Positions 32,515-40,827 of a stretch of 57,486 bases of DNA are shown here, one piece after another. Origin of the DNA: Marinilactibacillus kalidii (GTDB lineage: Bacteria > Bacillota > Bacilli > Lactobacillales > Carnobacteriaceae_A); assembly GCF_017599325.1 (NCBI RefSeq), contig NZ_JAGFVM010000027.1, positions 1 to 57,486 of the forward strand, written 5' to 3'. Made by a program: the position numbers and the translations under genes. Numbering within the stretch: position 1 is the first letter of the stretch; every line of letters starts with the position of its first letter. The notes under the pieces are model-generated. The model worked only from the letters and a program-made list of their open reading frames with translations, searched no databases and was not told the DNA's origin.

Positions 32515-32528
32515 AGAAAACGCTAACT
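32515..32528. promoter_or_regulatory. Candidate cre (CcpA) site at the kdgA transcription start
   Basis: AGAAAACGCTAACT matches the cre consensus at 12 of 14 positions. It begins eight bases after the -10, so bound CcpA would block initiation or early elongation. Confidence 0.6.
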
Positions 32529-32542
32529 ACTAGGAGGCAATC

Positions 32543-33184
32543 ATGACTAAAAAACAAGCAATTTTGTCAAATCTGAAAGAAAACTACTTATTTGCCGTCA
32601 TTAGAGGTAATTCAGCAGCCGAAGCTACAGACATTTCGGAAGCGGTATATAAAGGCGGCATCAAAAATATTGAAGTTACGTTCACGACACCACAAGCAGA
32701 CGAATCAATTCGAGATCTTTCCAAGAAATTTGCAGGAACAGATATGGTCGTTGGTGCAGGGACGGTAATGGATGATATTACTGCACGTATTGCGATTATT
32801 GCGGGTGCAGAATTTATTGTGAGTCCTAACTTTGTTCCTGAAATTTCTAAAGTTTGTAATACTTATGCAGTCCCTTACTTGCCAGGATGTGCTTCTGTAA
32901 CAGAGATTACAAGCGCTATGGCAACTGGTGTAGAAGTCGTTAAAGTATTCCCTGGCGGTATTTTAGGACCTGTCTTCATCAAAAACGTTCATGGACCGAT
33001 TCCGCAAGTAGAAATGATGCCATCCGGTGGTGTGAGCTTAGATAATATGCACGAGTGGGCAGCAAATGGTGCGTGGGCAGTTGGGATTGGGAGCGCATTG
33101 ACACAGAACTTGAAAACCGGTGGCTATGAAAGTGTCACAGCTGTTTCTAAACAATTTGTCGATAAATATAACGAACTTAAATAA
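32543..33184 (+). CDS. kdgA: KDPG/KHG aldolase
   Basis: 213-residue class I aldolase that cleaves 2-keto-3-deoxy-6-phosphogluconate to pyruvate and glyceraldehyde 3-phosphate. Features are the Glu in KNIEVTFTTP, VGAGTVMD, the Schiff-base Lys in VEVVKVFPG (about 134) and PSGGVSLDN for phosphate binding. AGGAGG lies before the ATG. It forms a two-gene operon with kdgK, 13 bases downstream, under its own promoter with a cre site. Confidence 0.95.
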   Translation: MTKKQAILSNLKENYLFAVIRGNSAAEATDISEAVYKGGIKNIEVTFTTPQADESIRDLSKKFAGTDMVVGAGTVMDDITARIAIIAGAEFIVSPNFVPEISKVCNTYAVPYLPGCASVTEITSAMATGVEVVKVFPGGILGPVFIKNVHGPIPQVEMMPSGGVSLDNMHEWAANGAWAVGIGSALTQNLKTGGYESVTAVSKQFVDKYNELK

Positions 33185-33197
33185 GGTGGTGGATTGA

Positions 33198-34145
33198 ATG
33201 ACAGACGTATTATTATTGGGAGAACCGATGGGATTATTTTCTGCGACAGAATACGGGTCATTAAAAGAAGCCACTTCTTTTAACAAATCCGTTGCTGGAG
33301 CTGAAATTAATGTCGGTATCGGTCTTTCAAGATTGGGACATCAAGTGGAATACATCTCAAAGTTAGGTAAAGATCCAATTGGAGAATTTATTTTTGAAGC
33401 CCTTGAAAAAGAAAAAATTGGAACAGACTATGTAACCTTTGACGAGATCAATAGAACTGGAATAATGCTAAAGAACAAAGTGAAAGATGCAGACCCTGAT
33501 ACAGCTTACTATAGGAAAGGGAGTGCCTTTTCGACTTTATCTATTAAAGAAGTTGAAAAGATCGATTTTAGTAAAGTGAAAGTTCTGCATGTAACGGGTA
33601 TACCACCGGCATTAAGTGAATCAGTAAGAGAAGTAACGGAATTTTTAATGAAACAAGCAAAAGCCGCAGGTACCTTTATCACATTCGATCCTAACTTAAG
33701 ACCAGCGCTTTGGTCCTCAACGGACGAAATGTTATCTGTCCTGAACACATTAGCACACTATGCTGATGTTGTGCTTCCGGGTATTTCAGAGGGGGAAACC
33801 TTGATGGGATCTTCTGATAGTGAAGACATCGCGCGTTTTTATCACGATAAAGGTGCAAAAGTCGTGATAACGAAAAGTGGTAGCGAGGGCGCTTATGTAT
33901 CTGAAAAAGGAAAAGCTACCGTCAATGTTCCAGGTTTTAAAGTTTTAGAAGTCGTTGACACTGTTGGAGCTGGCGATGGTTTTGCTGTAGGGATTCTACA
34001 TGCATACTTGGAAGGTTTGGACTGGAAAGCAGCTGCCAAACATGCTAATGCAATCGGGTCTTTACAAGTACAACATGCTGGAGACAATGAAGGCTTACCA
34101 ACAAAAACAATATTAAAAGAGTATATAGCAAAACAGAATCGTTGA
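33198..34145 (+). CDS. kdgK: 2-keto-3-deoxygluconate kinase
   Basis: 315-residue PfkB-family sugar kinase. GEPMGLFSATEYG at the N-terminus and the PfkB signature DTVGAGDGF (254-262, catalytic Asp260) are clear, with ITFDPNLRPALW typical of KdgK. It phosphorylates KDG from UxuA to KDPG for KdgA, joining the uronate route to the lower Entner-Doudoroff step. The operon ends at the strong terminator 34155-34201. Confidence 0.95.
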   Translation: MTDVLLLGEPMGLFSATEYGSLKEATSFNKSVAGAEINVGIGLSRLGHQVEYISKLGKDPIGEFIFEALEKEKIGTDYVTFDEINRTGIMLKNKVKDADPDTAYYRKGSAFSTLSIKEVEKIDFSKVKVLHVTGIPPALSESVREVTEFLMKQAKAAGTFITFDPNLRPALWSSTDEMLSVLNTLAHYADVVLPGISEGETLMGSSDSEDIARFYHDKGAKVVITKSGSEGAYVSEKGKATVNVPGFKVLEVVDTVGAGDGFAVGILHAYLEGLDWKAAAKHANAIGSLQVQHAGDNEGLPTKTILKEYIAKQNR

Positions 34146-34154
34146 TCAATAATA

Positions 34155-34201
34155 AAATAGGCGTAGCTACCTCAGCAAATGAGTAGCTACGCTTATTTTT
34201 A
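34155..34201. terminator. Bidirectional terminator
   Basis: AAATAGGCGTAGCTAC (34155-34170) pairs with GTAGCTACGCTTATTT (34183-34198), one GU, followed by T. It lies between kdgK and the convergent acetyltransferase gene. Confidence 0.9.
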
Positions 34202-34249
34202 TCACGATAGGTATAGAAGCACGAAAAGTAGTCTTAAACTAAATTTTGG

Positions 34250-34783
34250 TTAAGGAAGATTTAAGTAAAAATGGATATCTGCTTTACCTTCTTGATTCGT
34301 TCCTTTGTATACATGTGTGTCCAATCCACCAATAGAAAAACCGGTATGAACATAAAACAGACAAGCAGATAGATTGTTATCCTGAGCAATCGTATGGATT
34401 CCTTGATAGCCTTTGGCGTGACAAACTTCTTTTGCTTTCTCTATCAATTGTTCAGCAATGCCTTTTTTGCGGTAGGTAGTAGAAACTTTCAGATCATAAA
34501 GATACATATAGTTAAAAAACGCTTCTTGAATGATGGCAAGTCCAATGCACTGATTGTGTTCGTAAGCACCGATAAATGTACTATGCTTGCTCATTTCTTC
34601 GTAATCGTACGCTTCATCAGGAAAGCACATTTGACTTATTTCCTTTGGATGATCGTGTCGAATCGAATAATGCCATGATTCATTCTCGTACGAAGGAATC
34701 ATTCTACCCCATAATAAGAAACTTTCATTTTTTATCTTGATATCCTCTTGATGTTTAGCTTCAATTATTTTTATTTCGATCAT
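34250..34783 (-). CDS. GNAT acetyltransferase, streptothricin-acetyltransferase-like
   Basis: 177-residue single-domain GNAT. The acetyl-CoA loop is VSTTYRKKGIAEQLIEKA (R-x-x-G-I/A pattern). The following IAQDNNLSACLFYVHTGFSIGGLDTHVY closely follows the Sat/SatA-type streptothricin acetyltransferases, which acetylate the beta-lysine of the antibiotic. That similarity is in the C-terminal half; real resistance activity is unproven and many such genes are intrinsic. No neighbour suggests a function. The start at 34783 has GGAGGGGCC upstream. Confidence 0.78.
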   Translation of the reverse strand: MIEIKIIEAKHQEDIKIKNESFLLWGRMIPSYENESWHYSIRHDHPKEISQMCFPDEAYDYEEMSKHSTFIGAYEHNQCIGLAIIQEAFFNYMYLYDLKVSTTYRKKGIAEQLIEKAKEVCHAKGYQGIHTIAQDNNLSACLFYVHTGFSIGGLDTHVYKGTNQEGKADIHFYLNLP

Positions 34784-34857
34784 TGGCCCCTCCAGAATCG
34801 TTTAGGAAATTGTATAAGAAACGGCTTATTCGTTCAATGATAGCGTTAGAAAATAAA

Positions 34858-34902
34858 AAGCTCGTCCTTTTTATCTCTCAACTAAAAAGGACGGGCTTAT
34901 TT
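34858..34902 (-). terminator. Terminator of the PTS gene
   Basis: AAGCTCGTCCTTTTT (34858-34872) pairs with AAAAAGGACGGGCTT (34884-34898), one GU. On the minus strand it is followed by a T-rich run. Confidence 0.85.
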
Positions 34903-34908
34903 GTGAAT

Positions 34909-36282
34909 TTATTTTGCTTCTTCAGCAGCATTTGGTACAAGTAGATAAGTGATCACAAACGAAACGGACAACGCGATGATCATACCAATAATGATGAAGA
35001 TGAAATACTCTCCTACATATGCTGGAAGACTGAATACACTTGATAAGATATAGCCGTAAATACGGACACCGAAGAAACTGATGAATGCAGAAGCTACTGA
35101 ACTACCAATCGTTGCAGCAATAAAGGCTTTTGCATTTTTAGTCAAAATACCGAAAAGGGCAGGTTCTGTGATGCCAAGGAAACCAGAAACGACTGCAGAA
35201 ATCGCGATACTTTTTTCTTCTTTTGTATTCAATTTCAAGTACATAGCAGCTGTTGCACCAGTGATAGACATATTCGCCATGAACATCATTGGCATTAGCA
35301 TATCGTATCCTTGGTTTGCAAAGTTTTGTAAAGCAATAGGTGTCATTGCGTGATGCAGACCAGTAAAGACGGCAATTGGACGAATACCACCAACGATGAT
35401 ACCTGCTAGGATTGGAGATACACCAAACAACCATTCGACACCAGCAGCTAGCCAGTTACCAAGATAAATACCTGCAGGTCCAATGACAACAAGTGTCAAA
35501 ATACCGGCAATAAATAAAGAGAGTGTTGGTGTGAAGACTGTTCTAAGCACTTCAGGTAACACTTTATCAATGAAACGGTGAATATGACTCAATGCCCAAA
35601 TGGCAATGATAATTGGAATAACCGTTCCGGCATAACTAAAGACTGGTACTGGAAGAAATCCGAACAGATTGAACTGATCGATAACACCTTCAGCTACTGC
35701 GTTAGTCATTGCGGGAACTTGCAAACTCGCCGCAATAGCAATGGCCAAATACTGGTTGGTTTTAAATATCCTTGCCGCAGAAGCTGCCACAAAGAAGGGC
35801 AGGAATGTAAATACTCCTTTAGAGATCATGTCGATAACGATATAGGTATGAGATTCATTACTAATAATATTTAGTGCACTTAACCCTGACATCAATCCCA
35901 TAATCATACCTGCACCAGCAATAGCTGGAACAATCGGACCAAATACACCAGATACGATATCCATAAATGTGGAAATGAAACCTTTACGTTCGGCAGGCTC
36001 ATCTGCATTTTGACTGGTTGCCGAATCGTCGTTATCCATTCCAAGCATGGAGGCCACCGTTTCGTAATACTCGGTTACATTCGTTCCGATGACAACTTGT
36101 AATTGTTCATTCTTATGATTTGTCCCTACTACGGCTTGCTCTTTCAGCAAAGCGTCGTGATCCACGATCTCATAATTTTTCAGCTTGAATCTTAATCTGG
36201 TCATACAATGCCAGACGTTTTGAATATTATCTTTTCCCCCTACATTTTCAATGATGCGTTTCGCAACATCATGATGTTTCAT
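34909..36282 (-). CDS. PTS transporter EIIBC, glucose/sucrose/beta-glucoside superfamily
   Basis: 457 residues. The N-terminal EIIB domain (1-85) has the phospho-Cys26 in WHCMTRLRF. Then come a short linker and an EIIC domain of ten or so membrane segments (about 105-455), with GITEPALFG as a substrate-loop motif. No EIIA domain or gene is next to it, so phosphate must come from an EIIA elsewhere. The sugar is not identifiable: sequence type alone fits sucrose, trehalose, beta-glucosides or N-acetylmuramic acid. It is divergent from the enolase-superfamily gene and close to a GntR gene, suggesting shared control. Confidence 0.88.
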   Translation of the reverse strand: MKHHDVAKRIIENVGGKDNIQNVWHCMTRLRFKLKNYEIVDHDALLKEQAVVGTNHKNEQLQVVIGTNVTEYYETVASMLGMDNDDSATSQNADEPAERKGFISTFMDIVSGVFGPIVPAIAGAGMIMGLMSGLSALNIISNESHTYIVIDMISKGVFTFLPFFVAASAARIFKTNQYLAIAIAASLQVPAMTNAVAEGVIDQFNLFGFLPVPVFSYAGTVIPIIIAIWALSHIHRFIDKVLPEVLRTVFTPTLSLFIAGILTLVVIGPAGIYLGNWLAAGVEWLFGVSPILAGIIVGGIRPIAVFTGLHHAMTPIALQNFANQGYDMLMPMMFMANMSITGATAAMYLKLNTKEEKSIAISAVVSGFLGITEPALFGILTKNAKAFIAATIGSSVASAFISFFGVRIYGYILSSVFSLPAYVGEYFIFIIIGMIIALSVSFVITYLLVPNAAEEAK

Positions 36283-36539
36283 ATACCTCTTCCTTTCCCT
36301 ATTGGTTGTTTCCGTTTACAGTTAGAATCATAACAAATAAAAAATGATTCGTAAACCAGTCCTAATCCGGCGAAAATGATATAAAAACGTTGTTATTATT
36401 AGGTTTTTTAGTGTTTGGTTAGATTATTGGACTGGTATTATCGATTTAAAAGATCGTTTATCAGTCCAAATTGACAGCGTTCTATTCTTCGTGTTCTAAT
36501 ACTAATAGATCAAAGATTAGCAGGAGAGGAAGTAGTGAT
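36283..36539. promoter_or_regulatory. Divergent control region of PTS and sugar-acid dehydratase genes
   Basis: It holds ACCAGTCC (36355-36362), its exact complement GGACTGGT (36429-36436) and a long imperfect palindrome 36429-36467 with GGACTG/CAGTCC ends. A cre-like TAAAAACGTTGTTA (36382-36395, 12 of 14) is also present. The GntR/UTRA protein encoded at 37741-38454 is the likely ligand of the ACCAGT motifs; ACCAGT also occurs upstream of that gene (38475-38480). Confidence 0.45.
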
Positions 36540-37739
36540 TTGAAGCCCACTATTATTACTGATGTCAAAAGTTACGGTATTAGACCGGATAGACATAATT
36601 TAGTTATTGTTAAAGTTGAAACCGACCAAGGGGTGAGCGGATATGGATGCGCAACTTTCCAATTCAGACCGAAAGCCGTTCAATCAATTGTAGATGATTA
36701 CTTGAAACCATTATTAGTAGGAAAAAATGCAAATGAAATTGAAGATATCTGGCAGATGATGTATGTGAATGCCTATTGGCGAAATGGTCCAGTATTGAAC
36801 AATGCGATCTCTGGCGTAGATATGGCCTTGTGGGATATTAAAGGAAAATTAGCGGATATGCCATTGTATCAATTGCTAGGCGGACGTTCAAGAACTGCTA
36901 TTCCTGCCTATACACATGCTGTGGCAGATACGATGGAAGAACTGACAGACCAAATCGATCAATATAGATCAGAAGGTTACCGTTATATCCGTTGTCAATT
37001 AGGTTTCTATGGTGGCCCAGCAGAGAGTATCCAAGCAGCTAACCATGCAATCGAAGGAAGTTATTTCGATCAGCAAGGCTATATGGACACAACGTTGAAA
37101 ATGTTTGAAGACGTGTACAAAAAATACGGTCATTCTTTTCAGATGTTGCATGACGTACATGAAAGACTCCATCCTAATCAAGCAGTCCAGTTTGCAAAAA
37201 AATCAGAACCGTATAATCTCTATTTTCTGGAGGATATTTTGCCCCCAGACCAAACGGATTGGTTGAATCAAGTGAGAAGTCAGACTGCGACACCGATTGC
37301 GATAGGTGAATTATTCAATAATCCTATGGAATGGAAATCAATCATCCAGAATCATCAAATCGATTTTCTAAGAGTGCATATTTCACAAATCGGTGGTATT
37401 ACGCCAGCGCTTAAGCTGGCACACTTGTGTGATGCTTATGGTGTTAGAGTAGCGTGGCATACACCTTCGGATATTTCTCCAATCGGACTAGCTGTCAATA
37501 CGCATTTGAATATTCACTTGCATAATGCAGCCATACAGGAAAATATCGAATTAAATGAGAACACCAAAGCGCTCTTCGAAAACGCACCAGAACCGGTCAA
37601 AGGTTATTTTTACCCGATTGACCGCCCAGGTATTGGCGTCGGATTTGATGAAGAACTGGCAGAGACTTTCCCAGTTGTTTATCGGCCGCATGAATGGACG
37701 CAAAGTCGCTTGCCAGATGGGACACTCTTTACGCCTTAA
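36540..37739 (+). CDS. Enolase-superfamily sugar-acid dehydratase (ManD/RspA-like)
   Basis: About 399 residues from TTG 36540, which has AGGAGAGG ten bases upstream; the longer frame from 36471 is not supported. The mandelate racemase/ManD layout is present: N-terminal capping domain, [24 protein letters not shown] and [10 protein letters not shown] (metal Asp and nearby acid). [16 protein letters not shown] and [11 protein letters not shown] with the catalytic His also fit, then NAAIQE. This is the D-mannonate dehydratase/RspA subgroup, whose members range from active to nearly inactive. The reaction could be mannonate or gluconate dehydration. Not an UxuA homologue. Confidence 0.85.
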   Translation: MKPTIITDVKSYGIRPDRHNLVIVKVETDQGVSGYGCATFQFRPKAVQSIVDDYLKPLLVGKNANEIEDIWQMMYVNAYWRNGPVLNNAISGVDMALWDIKGKLADMPLYQLLGGRSRTAIPAYTHAVADTMEELTDQIDQYRSEGYRYIRCQLGFYGGPAESIQAANHAIEGSYFDQQGYMDTTLKMFEDVYKKYGHSFQMLHDVHERLHPNQAVQFAKKSEPYNLYFLEDILPPDQTDWLNQVRSQTATPIAIGELFNNPMEWKSIIQNHQIDFLRVHISQIGGITPALKLAHLCDAYGVRVAWHTPSDISPIGLAVNTHLNIHLHNAAIQENIELNENTKALFENAPEPVKGYFYPIDRPGIGVGFDEELAETFPVVYRPHEWTQSRLPDGTLFTP

Positions 37740-37740
37740 A

Positions 37741-38454
37741 TCAGATATTTGTTCGTCTAGCTTGATGTCCTTTTTTATCAAAAGGCGTAATGTAGGTACA
37801 AGTATAATCTATAGCAGTCAATTCGCTATATTCGTAGACTTTACCATCATTGAGCAAGCAACGGTTCTCGATTTTCATCGCGGGCGTATTCCGTTTACAC
37901 ATTAACAGTTCTGATTGTTTCTTAGAAAGTGTAACTGGGCTATAGCTCGTAATATAATGGGAGATCGCAAAGTTCTTACTGAGTACGTATTCTTGAATAG
38001 ACTGCTCGATGATCTCTTCTGTTAAATCTGGAAACATAGAGACCGGCATTTTAGAACGTTCAATTTGTTCGATCTTGTAATCAACAATTCTTACACGTTC
38101 AAAGGTCCAAATTTCTTCTGAATCACTTAGTTGAAAGATCTGCTCCTCTTCAGGAGTGGATTTTTTTTTTTGTAATGAAATTACTCGTGAGTTGATTCGT
38201 TCATAAGGTGTTCTTGTTAATGTGTTGAAAATAAGTGGATTCATCTGAAATTGCTTTTTCACATACATCCCTGATCCTTGGATCGTTTCAACAATTCCGA
38301 TTTCTTCTAGTGTTTTGATGGCTTCTTGAATAGTATACCTAGACACTTGGTAGGTTAGTGCCATCGTTCGCTGGTTCGGTAGCTTACCATCTTTGAACTG
38401 TTCTTGATAAATTTTACTCAATAAATCTTGTATCACAAATTCTCTTTTCTTCAT
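37741..38454 (-). CDS. GntR-family regulator with UTRA domain
   Basis: 237 residues. A winged HTH occupies about 1-68 (LPNQRTMALTYQVSRYTIQEAIKTLEEIGIVETIQGSGMYV) and a UTRA ligand-binding domain about 85-230. HutC/YvoA-type members respond to sugar phosphates or sugar acids and repress nearby transport genes. It is convergent with the dehydratase gene, the stops nearly touching. It probably controls the PTS and dehydratase through ACCAGT motifs in 36355-36467 and itself through 38475. Confidence 0.88.
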   Translation of the reverse strand: MKKREFVIQDLLSKIYQEQFKDGKLPNQRTMALTYQVSRYTIQEAIKTLEEIGIVETIQGSGMYVKKQFQMNPLIFNTLTRTPYERINSRVISLQKKKSTPEEEQIFQLSDSEEIWTFERVRIVDYKIEQIERSKMPVSMFPDLTEEIIEQSIQEYVLSKNFAISHYITSYSPVTLSKKQSELLMCKRNTPAMKIENRCLLNDGKVYEYSELTAIDYTCTYITPFDKKGHQARRTNI

Positions 38455-38602
38455 AAATCCGAACTCCTTTTTATAGAAAACCAGTATAGGTCAGCGGCAA
38501 TGAGTCTATCTATACACATGCACGATTCTACCCGATTATATAAGCTACGTTCATAAAAAGAAAGCTCGTTAAATAGAAAAAGCGATAAACACTTAGTATG
38601 TC

Positions 38603-38631
38603 TTGACACTACCATGGGTGAATGCTATAAC
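38603..38631 (+). promoter_or_regulatory. Promoter of the iron-siderophore operon
   Basis: Consensus TTGACA (38603-38608), a 17-base spacer and TATAAC (38626-38631). Confidence 0.85.
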
Positions 38632-38642
38632 TAAGTTGCTAG

Positions 38643-38657
38643 TGATAATCATTCTCA
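38643..38657. promoter_or_regulatory. Fur box
   Basis: TGATAATCATTCTCA matches the 7-1-7 Fur consensus TGATAATNATTATCA in 14 of 15 positions, inside a 19-bp palindrome AGTGA...TCACT. It begins 12 bases after the -10, so iron-loaded Fur would block transcription. Confidence 0.85.
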
Positions 38658-38690
38658 CTGAAAAATTGTTTTATTAGAGGAGGTGCATCG

Positions 38691-39731
38691 ATGACGATAA
38701 GAGATATCACAATTATTGGCGGAGGTCCTGCAGGGCTATATGCTGCTTTTTATGCGGGGATGCGCGATTTGAGTGTTCGAATCATTGATACACAAAACCT
38801 TCTTGGAGGTAAAGTACATTTCTATCCAGAAAAATATATTTGGGACATTGGTGCGTTACCAGCGCTGACTGGCGCAAAGTTGATTGAACAAATGGTCAAG
38901 CAAGGACTGACATTTGATCCCGAAGTTGTCTTGAACACGAAAATCATCTCATTTGAAAAAAGAGAAGATCAACTGTTTGAAGTGCGCAGTCATGCTGGTG
39001 AGGTATACTTAAGTAAACAGGTAATCGTAGCGACTGGTGGCGGTCTATTTAGCCCGAAGAGGTTACCATTACAATATGATAAGCAGTTTGAAGAAACGAA
39101 TCTCCACCATAATGTTTACCGAGTGAATGATTTCAAAGATAAGAAAGTGGTCATTGTCGGCGGTGGTAATTCTGCGGTTGATTGGGCAAATGATTTACTA
39201 GGAATTGCTGGAGAAGTTCACTTGATTCATAGAAGCGCGTCTTTTAAGGCACATGAGTATCATACGAGAATGCTTCTGGAATCAGATGCTAGCATACATA
39301 CGCACACAATCGTAAAAGAACTGATTCCAGATGAGCAAAACCAAAAGCTTACAGCTATTCGTATCAGGAATAGTCAATCGGCAGAAGATACGACGATTGA
39401 ATTGGATGAATTGATCGTCAATATTGGATTTGATCATGAATTGAATTTTCACCATGATCCTGCACTGAAATTCAGATTAAAAGATGATTATTATATAGAG
39501 GGATCTGTTAAGGCACAAACGGCTGTTGAAGGGGTATATGCGATTGGAGATATACTAGACTTCGACGGTAAGGTACGCTTGATTGCGGGCGCTTATAGCG
39601 ATGCTGCGAATGCAGTTAACCAGATCAAAATGAATGTAGAACCGAGTGCGGACGAAAAAGCGCAAGTTTCTTCACATAATGAACGGTTCCTTGAGAAAAA
39701 TAACGAAATCAAGAATCGTTTCGATTTTTAA
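38691..39731 (+). CDS. NAD(P)H-dependent FAD oxidoreductase, ferredoxin reductase/IruO-like
   Basis: 346-residue thioredoxin-reductase-like flavoprotein without the CxxC redox pair. FAD loop GGGPAGLYAA (10-19), NADPH loop GGGNSAVDWA (about 158) and the C-terminal GVYAIGDI segment. This is the YumC type of ferredoxin/flavodoxin-NADP reductase. In S. aureus a relative, IruO, is iron-regulated and reduces ferric siderophores or heme oxygenase. As first gene of a Fur-box operon with a FecCD transporter, a ferri-siderophore reductase is the best inference. AGGAGGTG lies before the ATG. Confidence 0.86.
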   Translation: MTIRDITIIGGGPAGLYAAFYAGMRDLSVRIIDTQNLLGGKVHFYPEKYIWDIGALPALTGAKLIEQMVKQGLTFDPEVVLNTKIISFEKREDQLFEVRSHAGEVYLSKQVIVATGGGLFSPKRLPLQYDKQFEETNLHHNVYRVNDFKDKKVVIVGGGNSAVDWANDLLGIAGEVHLIHRSASFKAHEYHTRMLLESDASIHTHTIVKELIPDEQNQKLTAIRIRNSQSAEDTTIELDELIVNIGFDHELNFHHDPALKFRLKDDYYIEGSVKAQTAVEGVYAIGDILDFDGKVRLIAGAYSDAANAVNQIKMNVEPSADEKAQVSSHNERFLEKNNEIKNRFDF

Positions 39732-39765
39732 CCTATTGGGCTACTGAAATAGAAAAGGAATGACT

Positions 39766-40827
39766 ATGGAGCAAATTCGAAAGAGACAATTAAACAAAGA
39801 AGTGACTAAAAAAAGGATTCTTAAGCGGTTTCGATCTAAATCGGCTGCAACCTATTTTATACTCGCTTTAATGATTCTTTTGCTGACAATGGTACTATCT
39901 CTATCTTATGGTGCTGCAACGATAGAATGGTCGGTAATTGTTGAATCGATTTTAAACTTTGATGAAGAAAAGACAAGTCATTTAATTTTGTATGATCTAA
40001 GGTTTCCACGCGTTTTAGCAGCAGCATTAGTTGGCGCTTTTCTTGCTATTTCTGGTGTGATCATGCAAGGGTTGACTAGAAATCCACTCGCTTCTCCTTC
40101 GATCATGGGTGTAAGTGCTGGGGCGGGTTTTGCTGTCGCTTTATCTTTAGCATGCTTTCCGCAAACCACATCATTTGGTTTGGTAATTTGGGCATTTTTT
40201 GGTGCGACCTTAGGTGCAGGAATGGTTTTTTCTGTCGGACTCTTCTCTAAAAGAGGATTGACGCCAATCAAACTCGCGTTAGCTGGAGCAGCAGTTACGG
40301 CCTTGCTACAGTCTGTGTCAACCATGATAGCAATGTATTTTAACGTTACTCGGGATATCAGTTTCTGGTATGCAGGTCATGTTGCGGGAATATCAGCACA
40401 AAGTGTACGTTTAACCGTAGGGGTTGCAGCTGTAGGTTTCGTCGGGGCAGGTTTGTTGTCGCGATCGCTAACACTGATGAGTTTAGGAGATGAAGTAGCA
40501 AGAGGGTTAGGACAACGAACAAGCGTTGTCAGACTATGTGGTTTGTTAATCGTGCTCTTATTGACCGGGACAGCCGTATCCATATCTGGAACGATCGGAT
40601 TTGTTGGCTTAGTAATTCCTCATATTACAAAAAAACTAATTGGAATGGATTATCGCTGGGTTATGCCGTTTTCTGCTGTACTTGGGGCATGGCTACTTGT
40701 AACCGCGGACATTTTCGCTAGAATGATCAATCCGCCATACGAAATACCAGTAGGCGCCTTAACAGCGTTGATCGGGGTCCCTGTATTTCTCTTCTTAGCG
40801 CGGAAAGAAGGGAGTATATTGAAATGA
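39766..40827 (+). CDS. Iron-siderophore ABC permease (FecCD family)
   Basis: About 353 residues, ten predicted membrane helices. Family motifs are LRFPRVLAAALVGAFLAISG, MQGLTRNPLASPSIMGVSAGAG and GFVGLVIPHITK, the segments that form the channel and the ATPase contact. ATG 39766 is preferred to ATG 39760, which touches the AAAAGGA binding site. It overlaps the second permease by four bases and probably forms a heterodimer with it. Confidence 0.93.
   Translation: MEQIRKRQLNKEVTKKRILKRFRSKSAATYFILALMILLLTMVLSLSYGAATIEWSVIVESILNFDEEKTSHLILYDLRFPRVLAAALVGAFLAISGVIMQGLTRNPLASPSIMGVSAGAGFAVALSLACFPQTTSFGLVIWAFFGATLGAGMVFSVGLFSKRGLTPIKLALAGAAVTALLQSVSTMIAMYFNVTRDISFWYAGHVAGISAQSVRLTVGVAAVGFVGAGLLSRSLTLMSLGDEVARGLGQRTSVVRLCGLLIVLLLTGTAVSISGTIGFVGLVIPHITKKLIGMDYRWVMPFSAVLGAWLLVTADIFARMINPPYEIPVGALTALIGVPVFLFLARKEGSILK

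Noticed and set aside
36471-36539. N-terminal extension of the ManD-like protein
   Set aside because: The first 23 codons are Ser/Arg-rich, unlike the family, and include the ribosome binding site for TTG 36540.
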